DNA of 64,000 nucleotides from Mycolicibacterium septicum DSM 44393 (lineage in GTDB: Bacteria > Actinomycetota > Actinomycetes > Mycobacteriales > Mycobacteriaceae): the NCBI RefSeq assembly GCF_000455325.1, contig NZ_HG322951.1:1836867-1900866 (forward strand), given 5' to 3'. A program made the translations under genes and the position numbers. Below the pieces are notes generated by a model. The model was not told where the DNA came from, searched no databases, and saw only the letters and a program-made list of their open reading frames with translations. Below, in pieces: positions 37,850 through 46,864 of this stretch. Every line of letters starts with the position of its first letter. Within the stretch, counting starts at the first letter, position 1.

Positions 37850-39537
37850 TGTCAGCGGCGGCCGGACGGTCGGATTTCAGGCTGAAGCTGACGATCTTCG
37901 TCGCCATGCTCTTCGTCTACCTCGCGGTCGGACACTGGCTGCAGGTCCAGCACGGGTTCATCATGGGCGACACGTTGTCACGTGTCGTGGCCACCCAGTC
38001 GGTGCTGTTCAGCCGCGATCCGCACCTGGCTGCCCTCGGGTTCATCTTCACCCCGGTGGCCGCCATGGTGCAGATTCCGGCGGTCGCGCTCGGCGCGGTG
38101 TGGCCGGACATCGCGGGCCGGGCGTTCGCGGGCACGATCATGTCGGCGACCTTCATGGCAGGCGCCGCGGTGCAGATCCTGAGTATGGGCACCGATCGTG
38201 GTCTGCCCCGGGCATATTCGGTGACGCTCACCCTGTTGTTCGCACTCAACCCGATGATCATCTTCTACGGGTCCAACGGGATGAGCGAAGCGCCGTTCAT
38301 CTTCTTCATGACATGGGCGGTGCGCCGGCTCATCTTGTGGATGGTCGACGACGATGTGCACCATCTGGTGGCCGCGGGCGGCATCGCGATGGGATTGGCC
38401 TATCTCACCCGGTACGACGCGGCGGCCTGCGTGGCGGCGGCCGGGTTCCTGGTGGCCATCACGACCTATCTCCGGGCCAAACCGCCGCCCCGGTTGCGGC
38501 GCGCCTTTCTGGACATGTTGATCGTCAGCGGCCCCGGCTTTCTGGCGTTCCTCGGCTGGGCGGCCGCCGGCTGGCTGATCACCGGTGAGGCGTTCGCGCA
38601 GTTCACCTCGCAGTACGGCAACACGGCGATCCTTGAGCAATCCGGGCAGACGGCGCCGAATCTGTTCGACGGCCTGATGTTCGCGGCGGTCTGCATCATG
38701 CTGTTGGCGCCGACCATGCTGCCGTTGGCGTTGTGGGCGGTGATGCAGCGATGGGGCCGGCCGAACTGGCAGATGTTGATCGTGCCCTTCGCATTGTTCG
38801 GTGCGGTGCTGGTGTTCCAGTCGTACAGCTACGCGTCGGGATCGACGTTCCCGTTCCTGCGGTTCTTCATCATCGCGATACCCCTGTGCGTGACCATGGC
38901 GATGCTCGGGGTTCCGGACGGGGTCTTCAGGACGCCGACCCGCCGGGGCAGATATGCGCCGCCGGCTCCGACCGCCGAGCCGGTCAAACCCAGGTCCGCC
39001 GCGCCGTATGTCGCCGTTGCCGCGACGGTCGCCATCGGTATCCCGGTGACGATGCTCGGTATGGCTCAACCCAAATACGCGCCGCAGGAATACGGACTCG
39101 GTGCGGTGCTGAATCCGGATCCGTACAACGTGACCGAGCGGAAGGCGATCGAGCACCAGATCGCCCGGACGTTCAAAACCGAGCGGGATATCGCCCAGTA
39201 CCTGGAGAATCTCGACCTGCCGGACAGCTCCGTGATCACCGATACGGTGTACGGGTTCGGAATCCTGGCTGCGTCGAGCCGGCCGCAGGTTTTCGTGATT
39301 CCGTCAGACCCGGATTTCACCGAGTTGCTCAATGATCCGACCGCCAACGGGGTCAGATATCTGCTCGCGGTCCCGGCGACCGGGCGCGGCACATCGGATG
39401 CGCTCAATGTGCGCTACCCGACCTTGTACGACACGGGTGCCGAGGTGGCCACCCTGGAGCTGGAGGTTCCCAATGACGGTGACGGCCAGCCGGATTGGCG
39501 GCTCTACCGGGTGAACGAGCCGGTAGGCAGGAGATAG
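37849..39537 (+). CDS. GT-C-like multipass membrane glycosyltransferase
   Basis: About 562 aa, with some 11 hydrophobic segments and an extracytoplasmic C-terminal part (from about residue 400). The first external loop has the acidic GDTLSRV and a later loop has FYGSNGMSEAPFIFF, both reminiscent of lipid-linked-sugar GT-C enzymes such as ArnT or mannosyltransferases. The ATG at 37849 overlaps the GT2 stop by one base (GTG 37846 is also in frame). It probably decorates the polymer or its lipid carrier; substrate unknown. Confidence 0.68.
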   Translation: MSAAAGRSDFRLKLTIFVAMLFVYLAVGHWLQVQHGFIMGDTLSRVVATQSVLFSRDPHLAALGFIFTPVAAMVQIPAVALGAVWPDIAGRAFAGTIMSATFMAGAAVQILSMGTDRGLPRAYSVTLTLLFALNPMIIFYGSNGMSEAPFIFFMTWAVRRLILWMVDDDVHHLVAAGGIAMGLAYLTRYDAAACVAAAGFLVAITTYLRAKPPPRLRRAFLDMLIVSGPGFLAFLGWAAAGWLITGEAFAQFTSQYGNTAILEQSGQTAPNLFDGLMFAAVCIMLLAPTMLPLALWAVMQRWGRPNWQMLIVPFALFGAVLVFQSYSYASGSTFPFLRFFIIAIPLCVTMAMLGVPDGVFRTPTRRGRYAPPAPTAEPVKPRSAAPYVAVAATVAIGIPVTMLGMAQPKYAPQEYGLGAVLNPDPYNVTERKAIEHQIARTFKTERDIAQYLENLDLPDSSVITDTVYGFGILAASSRPQVFVIPSDPDFTELLNDPTANGVRYLLAVPATGRGTSDALNVRYPTLYDTGAEVATLELEVPNDGDGQPDWRLYRVNEPVGRR

Positions 39538-39544
39538 CCGGTCG

Positions 39545-40735
39545 TCACGGGTGGGCCGCGGTGAACGCCGGGCAATCATTGGCTGCCGGGACCGATTTCA
39601 TCCGATCGTTGAGCCAGCCCACCGCCGCAGCGGGTTGGACCTGTTCGCGTGTCGCATCAGGCCAGAAGGCGATCTGGATGCCGTCACCCATCTTGCAAGC
39701 CGCGGTGAGCGCCCGCTCTGTGGAGGCGGCCGGGATCACCGAGTCCTTCCCGGCATAGATGACATACATCGGTGCTTTCGTGGGTCCTTGCGGCAGGTTC
39801 GTCTTCTGGATGTAGCCGCGCAGCGTCTTCAGCGCTTCCGGGTTGGCGGGGCGCAGATCATCGGCACTCAACTTGTCTGCCAGTGACTTTCGCTTCGCAT
39901 CGTCATTGCAGCTGAGCAAGGCGTCCCAATTCTCCTGGGCGGCACCACGACGGTAGTCGTCGACTTCGAAGTCGTAGTAGTACTGGTCTTTCAACGCGGC
40001 GAGATAGGCGACGTAGGCCAGCTTCTGATCGGCGTTCAGGGTGCCTGCCATCGCCCCGTCCGCGAGGGCATCGATATTCGCCATCGGCGCCAGAGATGCA
40101 GTGGCGACCAGTTTGAGGTCGTAACCGTAGTTGTCGATGAGTTCGTTTGCGGCCCAGGTGGCCTGCCCGCCCTCGCGAGCGCCCAGTGCCGCCCACGATG
40201 TGGAGGTGTTCGGCACGATCGTCCGAGCCGCCCGTACCGCATCGATCACGTTGTAGCCGGCCGTGGTCGAGTCCAGATACGGGTGGAAGTCGTAGTCATC
40301 GGGTTTGTCGGGCTTTCCCAGGCCCTGGTAGTCGGGCACAGTGACCACGTAACCGGCGTTGAGCAACGCCACCACCGTCGTTGCCTCGCCGCGCAGATCG
40401 GGTGACAGCGAGGGAGCGCAGTCCGCCGACGTCCCGGTGGTCGAATGCCCCAGGGCCACCACCGGAAAGCCCCCCGCTGGTGGGTTGCCCTTGGGTACGA
40501 ACACCGTGCCCGTCACGTGTGAGACCGCATCGTTGACACCGTTGCGCGAGGCGTACGTCATGATCTTGGCTTGCGCGGTCGCGTCACGCAGCGCCGGCAC
40601 CAGGTTGTCCAGGGGCGCTTCGGAGACGACGTGCCCGGCGCTGTCCGGGTCGCCGGCCGAGCCCTGGGTCGGCGACCCGCCACACGCCGTGAGAACGGCG
40701 AGGGCAACTGACAGCAGAACAGTGACTCGAACCAT
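39545..40735 (-). CDS. Secreted lipase-like lipoprotein with altered nucleophile
   Basis: 396-aa alpha/beta-hydrolase of the secretory-lipase type, anchored by a lipobox (LTAC, Cys18). The body shows VVALGHSTTGTS, TVPDYQGLGKPD and a late DSVIPAAST aspartate region. The expected nucleophile elbow GxSxG reads LGAREGGQ, with Arg187 (CGC) where serine is expected. The rest of the fold looks intact. It may be non-catalytic or use another residue. It lies convergently 7 bp after the GT-C gene. Confidence 0.75.
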   Translation of the reverse strand: MVRVTVLLSVALAVLTACGGSPTQGSAGDPDSAGHVVSEAPLDNLVPALRDATAQAKIMTYASRNGVNDAVSHVTGTVFVPKGNPPAGGFPVVALGHSTTGTSADCAPSLSPDLRGEATTVVALLNAGYVVTVPDYQGLGKPDKPDDYDFHPYLDSTTAGYNVIDAVRAARTIVPNTSTSWAALGAREGGQATWAANELIDNYGYDLKLVATASLAPMANIDALADGAMAGTLNADQKLAYVAYLAALKDQYYYDFEVDDYRRGAAQENWDALLSCNDDAKRKSLADKLSADDLRPANPEALKTLRGYIQKTNLPQGPTKAPMYVIYAGKDSVIPAASTERALTAACKMGDGIQIAFWPDATREQVQPAAAVGWLNDRMKSVPAANDCPAFTAAHP

Positions 40736-40827
40736 CGAACGTCCCCTACCTGGTGATCCGTAGCTGGTTGGCGGGCAGCCCCCATCTTTTCATCGGAGTG
40801 CGGGTGAGGTCTGGCAGATTGGGCACC

Positions 40828-42114
40828 ATGTCTGTGATCGATGTGACGTCGCACGGCGCCACCGGGGACGGAACAACCGACGATCATGCGGCCGTGCTGC
40901 GCGCTGTTCGCGAAGCGGCCGACGCGGGTGGCGGCACGGTGTTCTTCCCGCCGGGCGAATATGCGTTGTCGGATTCGATCGGTAACGGCGACGACGGCTT
41001 CTCCCACATCTGCCTGATCGGCGCGGGAGAACGCGCTGCTCGATTGCGGGTGACGGCCGATGTCGCGCCGATCAGCGGACGCTGGATCGAATGCCGGATC
41101 GAAAACCTCAAGATCGATGCGAACTCTCAGGGTTCACCGGGATTCGACGTCGACTTGGACAAGAGCTATGTCAGGCATTGTTGGATCCTGGGCTGGACCG
41201 ACTACGGCATGCGGCTCAACGCCAACACCGAGGGTCTGCTGAATTGGATCGACGACAATTTCATCGAACAGAGCACGGGCTACGGCATCTACACCACGTA
41301 TCGGTTCTTCGATTCGTGGATCGTGAACAACAACATCGGGTCGACAGGCCCCAACCTGTCGATCGAGGCAGGCCCGGTACGCATTCTGGCCAACCACCTC
41401 GACGGGGCCCCGCAGAACAACATCGAGCTGCGCGGCAACAAGCAACTGACGATCATCGGCAACATCTGCGAGGGCGCCCGGAAGGAGGCCATCGTCTTCA
41501 CGATGCCGTCGTGGCTGGAGTCCGATGACGAACAGGTGGCGATTGTCGGTAACAACATCACCAACGGCGGTAAGGGTGCGCCGTACAAGTATCCCGCCAT
41601 CGGCATCTATTCCGTCGACGCCGACCACCGCACCAAAGGCTTCAACGTCACCGGAAACTTCATCGCCAATACCGACGAGGGGGCCGGCTGGAGCTACGCC
41701 GTGGATGCCCGGTACGTCGATGACATCGCGATTTCGGGAAACCAGTGGGACAACAACGGATACAGCGAGGCGCCGGTACGGGCCGAGGGGCGCAACGTCG
41801 GGATCGCGGGAAACACGTCGGGAAACCTGACGCCGTCAGCGCGGCGCGCGGTCGTCACGTTGTCGGCACCCGGCACCTTCGAGAGTTCGCCCGACGCCGA
41901 ATATGTCTATCTGCTCGCCGCGGGAGCTTCGAAAGCCAAGCTGCCGTCTGCCCTGCACAACACCTGCCGCTACACGGTCAAGAACGTTTCCGGCGCCGAC
42001 GCGAAACTCGGTGCGGTCAAAGGGCAGGCGATCGACGGTAAACCCGAATTCGTGCTTGCCGATGGCCAGGCAGTGGACGTCATCTCCGATGGGGCGAACT
42101 GGTGGACGGTGTGA
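40828..42114 (+). CDS. Right-handed parallel beta-helix protein (pectate-lyase-3-like)
   Basis: 428 aa. The N-terminus VTSHGATGDGTTDDHAAVLRAV is characteristic of pectate-lyase-3/tailspike-type beta-helix proteins, followed by repeated strands rich in Asn (IVNNNIGSTG, ILANHLDG, IIGNICEG, IVGNNITNGG, ISGNQWDNNG). Such folds bind or cleave polysaccharides. No signal peptide is visible from ATG 40828. CAGATT (40815-40820) just upstream may be a -10 for a near-leaderless message. Placed next to the polymer synthesis genes, it could be the cognate depolymerase or modifying enzyme; this is inference. Confidence 0.78.
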   Translation: MSVIDVTSHGATGDGTTDDHAAVLRAVREAADAGGGTVFFPPGEYALSDSIGNGDDGFSHICLIGAGERAARLRVTADVAPISGRWIECRIENLKIDANSQGSPGFDVDLDKSYVRHCWILGWTDYGMRLNANTEGLLNWIDDNFIEQSTGYGIYTTYRFFDSWIVNNNIGSTGPNLSIEAGPVRILANHLDGAPQNNIELRGNKQLTIIGNICEGARKEAIVFTMPSWLESDDEQVAIVGNNITNGGKGAPYKYPAIGIYSVDADHRTKGFNVTGNFIANTDEGAGWSYAVDARYVDDIAISGNQWDNNGYSEAPVRAEGRNVGIAGNTSGNLTPSARRAVVTLSAPGTFESSPDAEYVYLLAAGASKAKLPSALHNTCRYTVKNVSGADAKLGAVKGQAIDGKPEFVLADGQAVDVISDGANWWTV

Positions 42115-42309
42115 GCGGTCCACTCACGTCCCCGTCGGATGCCACGCGCTCACTCATTTCGCGCGAGGGATCTGCGCCGATTCTGTAATCGGATTCTGAC
42201 TCAGCAATCCGACACTCGTTTGCTTGCTGCGCGATTCGATTTTCCAGCAACGTGCCGGTAGGGGGTGTGTTCGTCGCCGGAGTTTGGTCGCTCGGGTGAA
42301 TTGCACTCG

Positions 42310-42334
42310 AATTATGCGATTCGGCGGCATAATT
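42310..42334. promoter_or_regulatory. 8-9-8 inverted repeat over the -10 of the alkylsulfatase gene
   Basis: AATTATGC (42310-42317) and GCATAATT (42327-42334) flank GATTCGGCG. The right arm overlaps a CATAAT/TAATTT element 6-8 nt before the ATG at 42342. A repressor bound here would block the promoter; the regulator is not identified. Confidence 0.45.
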
Positions 42335-42341
42335 TACGTGC

Positions 42342-44420
42342 ATGGATCCCAATTCGAAGTCGTATCAAGCCGATAAGCCTCACGAATTGCGAGCGCAGCT
42401 TCCGCGGCGCAGGATGCTGGGCGGACTGGCGGTGGCAGGTGTCGCCACCTCGTTGATCGTCGCATGTGACGACAAGTCTGCCGGTGGATCATCCGGCGGC
42501 AGTGGGGAATTGAAGACCGACAACGGCGTCAAAGGTGCCACCGAGGCGACCAAGGCCGCGAACAAGAAGGTGCTCGACAGCTTGCCGTTCAACGAGCGCG
42601 GCGACTTCGAGGATGCACAACGGAATCTGGTCGGACGGCCGGATACGTTGACGATCAAGAATGCCGACGGCGATGTGGTCTGGGATCTGGAGGAATACAA
42701 GAAGTACATCTCCGACGACAAGCCCGCGCCGGACACGGTGAACCCGAGCCTGTGGCGCAACGCGCAGTTGTGCATGGAGTACGGCCTGTTCAAGGTGGCC
42801 GACCGCATCTATCAGGTGCGCGGTTACGACCTGTCGAACATCACGTTCATCCAGGGTGACACCGGGTGGATCGTGTACGACACCCTGATCTCACCCGAGA
42901 CCGCCAAGGCCGCTCTCGACCTCGCCAATCAGCACCTCGGTGCCCGCCCGATCGTCGCGGTCATCCACAGCCACTCCCACGTCGACCACTACGGCGGTGT
43001 CCGCGGCATCATCAATCAGGCCGATGTCGATTCCGGCAAGGTGAAAGTCATTGCCCCGCAGGCGTTCGTCGAAGACGCCGTCAGTGAGAACGTGATCGCC
43101 GGAAACGCGATGGGGCGGCGGGCGGTCTACATGTACGGTGCGCTACTTCCGCGCAATGCCGAGGGCGGCGTCAACGGAGGCCTGGGCATGACGGTTTCCA
43201 CGGGTCTGCCCACACTCATCATCCCGACGGACATCATCACCACCACCGGCCAGAAGATGACCATCGACGGCGTCGACCTCGAGTTCCAGATGACCCCCGG
43301 GACCGAGGCGCCGACCGAGATGAACACCTTCTTCCCGCAGTTCAAGGCCATGTGGATGGCCGAGAACACCACCAACACGATGCACAACCTGCTGACCCTG
43401 CGCGGTGCCCAGGTGCGAGACGCCCGGATCTGGGCGAAGTTCCTCGACGACACCATCAATACCTACGGGCCGAACACCGAGGTGAAGTTCCAGAGCCACC
43501 ACTGGCCCATGTGGGGTCACGACAAGATCATCGACTACTGGAAAAAGCAGCGTGACATGTACAAGTACATCCACGACCAGTCAGTGCGGTTGATGAACAA
43601 CGGTCTGGTCGGCTCCGAGATCGCCGAGGAGATCCAGATGCCGCCCGAACTCGGCAACTTCTGGCCGGACCGCGGCTACTACGGCACCCTCAAGCACAAC
43701 TCCCGGGCGGTCTATCAGCGGTACATGGGCTGGTACGACGGCAACCCGTCCGATCTGGATGACCTGCCGCCGGCCGACGCTGCCAAGAAGTACGTCGAGT
43801 ACATGGGCGGCGAGGACGCCATCCTGGACAAGGCGAAAAAGGACTTCGACGCGGGTAACTACCGATGGACGGCGATGGTGCTCAAGCAGGTGGTGTTCGC
43901 CAACCCGGACAGTGTGAACGGCAAGAACCTGCTGGCCGACAGCTACGAGCAGATGGGCTATCAGGCCGAGTCCGGGCCTTGGCGCTCGGTATACCTGCAG
44001 GGCGCGTACGAACTGCGCAACGGAGTGCCCACGTCCGGCGGCACCGATGTTGCGAGCCCGGACACGATCAGCGCGATGCCGCCCGAGATGATGTTCGACT
44101 ACCTGGGTGTGCGCCTGAACGGCCCCAAGGCCGCAGGCAAGAACATCAAGCTCAACGTGACCTTCGACGACCTGAAGAAGGACTACACCCTCGTCGTGGA
44201 GAACGGCGTGCTGAACTACGCGCCGGGCAAGATCCCGAACGCCGACGCGAGCCTCACGCTGTCCAAGGACGCGATGAATCAGATTCAGATGGGCAAGCTC
44301 AAGCTCAACGACGGTATCGATCAGAACAAGGTCAAACTCGACGGCAACCGTCAACCGGTGGAAGACTTCGTGGGCATGCTCGATACGTTCCCGTTCTGGT
44401 TCAACATCGTCACGCCGTAG
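42342..44420 (+). CDS. Tat-exported lipoprotein alkylsulfatase (metallo-beta-lactamase fold)
   Basis: 692-aa SdsA1-type linear alkylsulfatase that hydrolyses primary alkyl sulfates to alcohol and sulfate. The N-terminus has a twin-arginine motif (PRRRML, residues 21-26) and a lipobox (VAC, Cys42). The binuclear zinc motif is HSHVDH (H211, H213, D215, H216). The dimerisation domain and a C-terminal SCP2-like domain (LNVTFDDLKKDYTLVVENGVL) complete the family architecture. It would release sulfate and alcohol at the cell surface. Confidence 0.9.
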   Translation: MDPNSKSYQADKPHELRAQLPRRRMLGGLAVAGVATSLIVACDDKSAGGSSGGSGELKTDNGVKGATEATKAANKKVLDSLPFNERGDFEDAQRNLVGRPDTLTIKNADGDVVWDLEEYKKYISDDKPAPDTVNPSLWRNAQLCMEYGLFKVADRIYQVRGYDLSNITFIQGDTGWIVYDTLISPETAKAALDLANQHLGARPIVAVIHSHSHVDHYGGVRGIINQADVDSGKVKVIAPQAFVEDAVSENVIAGNAMGRRAVYMYGALLPRNAEGGVNGGLGMTVSTGLPTLIIPTDIITTTGQKMTIDGVDLEFQMTPGTEAPTEMNTFFPQFKAMWMAENTTNTMHNLLTLRGAQVRDARIWAKFLDDTINTYGPNTEVKFQSHHWPMWGHDKIIDYWKKQRDMYKYIHDQSVRLMNNGLVGSEIAEEIQMPPELGNFWPDRGYYGTLKHNSRAVYQRYMGWYDGNPSDLDDLPPADAAKKYVEYMGGEDAILDKAKKDFDAGNYRWTAMVLKQVVFANPDSVNGKNLLADSYEQMGYQAESGPWRSVYLQGAYELRNGVPTSGGTDVASPDTISAMPPEMMFDYLGVRLNGPKAAGKNIKLNVTFDDLKKDYTLVVENGVLNYAPGKIPNADASLTLSKDAMNQIQMGKLKLNDGIDQNKVKLDGNRQPVEDFVGMLDTFPFWFNIVTP

Positions 44421-44455
44421 CCGACCGCCGGTGCGCCGGCCGGTAACGTGACGGC

Positions 44456-44980
44456 GTGACCGACGAACTCGTCGCGGTGTACGACGCCAACGGGAATGTG
44501 GTTGGCGCGGCGCCACGTTCGCGGGTGTATGCCGAGGGGTTGTGGCACGCAAGTGCCGGTGTGCTGGTGCGGTCTCCGGATGGGACCCGGATCTACGTGC
44601 ACCGCCGCACCATGACCAAGTCGGTGTTCGCCGGGATGCACGATTGTCTGGCCGGTGGGGTCGTCGACCCGGGGGAGACGCCGGTGCGCGCCGCAACCCG
44701 GGAACTGGCCGAGGAACTCGGTATCGGCGGCGTGCCGTTGACGGCGCTGGCGTCAGAGGCCTGGGACGGACAGTGGGCCGGAAAACCCATGCGCTGTCAC
44801 CTGTTCGCGTTCGAGGTGAGCTGGGACGGCCCGATCAGGCATCAGCCCGAGGAGATCGTGGACGGATGGTGGTGGACCGATGAGGAGCTCGCAACGCATC
44901 TGGCCGATCCGGACTGGCCCTTCGTGCCCGACACCCGGGTGCTGATCCCGCAGCTGCTGCGCTTACGTCAACACCCTTGA
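44456..44980 (+). CDS. Nudix hydrolase
   Basis: 174-aa hydrolase of nucleoside-diphosphate-linked or related pyrophosphates. The Nudix box is GGVVDPGETPVRAATRELAEELG with the REL-EEL core. The closest look is to the YfcD/IDI-like group that starts VAVYDANGNVVGAAPR. TAACGT (44444-44449) six bases before the GTG and no ribosome-binding site suggest a leaderless transcript. Substrate unknown. Confidence 0.88.
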   Translation: MTDELVAVYDANGNVVGAAPRSRVYAEGLWHASAGVLVRSPDGTRIYVHRRTMTKSVFAGMHDCLAGGVVDPGETPVRAATRELAEELGIGGVPLTALASEAWDGQWAGKPMRCHLFAFEVSWDGPIRHQPEEIVDGWWWTDEELATHLADPDWPFVPDTRVLIPQLLRLRQHP

Positions 44981-45036
44981 GGTAGCGCTGGGGATACGTC
45001 TTACTGGGTAGTACCTCACTGTCCAGGAAGATACCC

Positions 45037-46461
45037 GTGCAAACCGTTTTCGAACGAAATTCCCCCGCAACCAGCCTCGTCGACCGCTCGTTGGCCACGA
45101 CCGCGCTTCAGCCTTTCTGGCTCGACGACATCCCTGGTCAAGCCCGCTACCCGGGGTTGACCAAGCCGTCGTCGCGCTACGACCTGGTCGTGGTCGGCGG
45201 CGGGTACACCGGCCTGTGGTCCGCCTTGATGGCAAAGCAGCGTGACCCCGGCATGCGGGTCGCCCTCGTAGAGGGACAGACGATCGGGTGGGCGGCCTCG
45301 GGCCGCAACGGCGGTTTCGTCGAGGCGTCGCTCACCCACGGCGCCGAGAACGGCCGCAGCCGCTGGCCGGACGAGATCGACGTTCTCGACCGGCTGGGGC
45401 TGGAGAACCTCGACGGCATCGCGAAGACCGTCGATTCGCTCGGCCTTGATTGCGACTTCGAGCGGACCGGCTCGATCGCGGTGGCGGTCGAGCCCTACCA
45501 GGCAGCCGAACTGGCCACCGCGGCGCTGCGGCCGGATCAGGTCTACTTCGACCAGCAGGCGATCCGCGCCGAGGTGAACTCGCCCACCTACCTTTCCGGA
45601 GTGTGGTCCAAGGACGCCGCCGCGCTGGTTCACCCGGCCAAACTCGCGAGTGAACTCGCCCGCGCCGCAAGTGAACTCGGTGTCGAGATCTACGAGAACA
45701 GCAAGGTTCTCGGCCTGGGTCAGGACCATCGGGGCGGGCCGTTGTCGGTGCGCACCGAGCGGGTGACCGCGTACGCCGACCGAGTGATCTTGGCGACCAA
45801 CGGTTTTCCGTCGCTGCTGAAGCGATACCGCTACCACACGGTGCCGGTGTACGACTACGCCTTGATGACCGAGCCGCTGACCGATACCCAGCTGGCCGAG
45901 ATCGGTTGGGGCAACCGGCAAGGCATCAGTGACATGTCGAACCAGTTCCATTACTACCGGTTGTCGAAAGACAACCGCATCCTGTGGGGCGGATACGACG
46001 CCATCTATCACTTCGGCGGCCGGATCCGGCCTCAGTACGAGGACCGCGATGCCACCTACCGCCGGCTCGCCGGCCACTTCTTCACCACGTTCCCGCAGCT
46101 CGAGGACGTCAGCTTCAGCCACCGCTGGGCCGGGGTGATCGACACCTCGACGCGGTTCTGTGCCTTCTTCGGGTCCGCGTACGGCGACCGCGTCGGATAT
46201 GCCGCCGGGTTCACCGGGCTCGGCGTGGCGGCCACGCGTTTCGCCGCCGAGGTGATGCTCGACCGTTTCGCCGGTACGCCGACGGTTCGCACCGAACTCG
46301 AGATGGTCAAGTCCATGCCGGCACCGTTCCCGCCGGAACCGTTGGCCTCGGCCGGGATTCAGGCGACCCGCTGGTCGCTCGACCGTGCCGACCATCGTGA
46401 GGGCCGCCGCAACGTGCTGCTGAAGGCGCTCGACTCGGTCGGGCTTGGGTTCGACTCGTGA
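45037..46461 (+). CDS. FAD-dependent amine/amino-acid oxidase (DAO family)
   Basis: 474-aa flavoprotein with the FAD motif LVVVGGGYTGLWSALMAK and IGWAASGRNGGFVEA, similar to gamma-glutamylputrescine oxidase (PuuB-like). C-terminal DAO signature HRWAGVIDTSTRFC...GYAAGFTGLGVA. It would oxidise an amine or N-substituted amino acid. GTG start at 45037. The following cupin gene overlaps by GTGA, and a TetR gene lies next, suggesting an inducible amine catabolic unit. Confidence 0.87.
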   Translation: MQTVFERNSPATSLVDRSLATTALQPFWLDDIPGQARYPGLTKPSSRYDLVVVGGGYTGLWSALMAKQRDPGMRVALVEGQTIGWAASGRNGGFVEASLTHGAENGRSRWPDEIDVLDRLGLENLDGIAKTVDSLGLDCDFERTGSIAVAVEPYQAAELATAALRPDQVYFDQQAIRAEVNSPTYLSGVWSKDAAALVHPAKLASELARAASELGVEIYENSKVLGLGQDHRGGPLSVRTERVTAYADRVILATNGFPSLLKRYRYHTVPVYDYALMTEPLTDTQLAEIGWGNRQGISDMSNQFHYYRLSKDNRILWGGYDAIYHFGGRIRPQYEDRDATYRRLAGHFFTTFPQLEDVSFSHRWAGVIDTSTRFCAFFGSAYGDRVGYAAGFTGLGVAATRFAAEVMLDRFAGTPTVRTELEMVKSMPAPFPPEPLASAGIQATRWSLDRADHREGRRNVLLKALDSVGLGFDS

Positions 46462-46787
46462 GCACATGTGTCGACGCCGTAGGCCTGGAGCTCGACCACG
46501 CGCCGCTTCCCGGTGAGTCGGTGCTGGACGGCGCTCCGACGACGGGGCATCGTGACGTGACCTCTTTGGCCGACGTGACGGTGGGCGTCTGGGAACACAC
46601 CCCCGGCGTTTCCCGGGACGTGGAGTCGGACGAGGTCTTCGTCGTCCTGAGCGGGGACGCCAGTGTCGCGTTCGACGACGGCACTCCGACGATCGATCTC
46701 CGGCCCGGCAGCCTCGTTCGCCTGCACGCCGGGCAGCGCACCACCTGGACGGTGCGGGAGACACTGCGAAAGGTCTTCGTCGCATAG
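46458..46787 (+). CDS. Small cupin-domain protein
   Basis: 109-aa single-domain cupin of the cupin-3/EutQ-like group (GVWEHTPGVSRDVESDEVFVVLSGDASVAF, PGSLVRLHAGQRTTW). Translationally coupled to the oxidase by GTGA overlap. Such proteins often accompany DAO-type oxidases; catalytic or ligand-binding role unknown. Confidence 0.85.
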   Translation: MSTCVDAVGLELDHAPLPGESVLDGAPTTGHRDVTSLADVTVGVWEHTPGVSRDVESDEVFVVLSGDASVAFDDGTPTIDLRPGSLVRLHAGQRTTWTVRETLRKVFVA

Positions 46788-46864
46788 CGTTTCTGTGGGC
46801 CGGGCCGCGGCCGGGCCGCACAATGGGTCGAAGGCGTTGATGTAAGCGCCGGGAGGCAGTGCGG

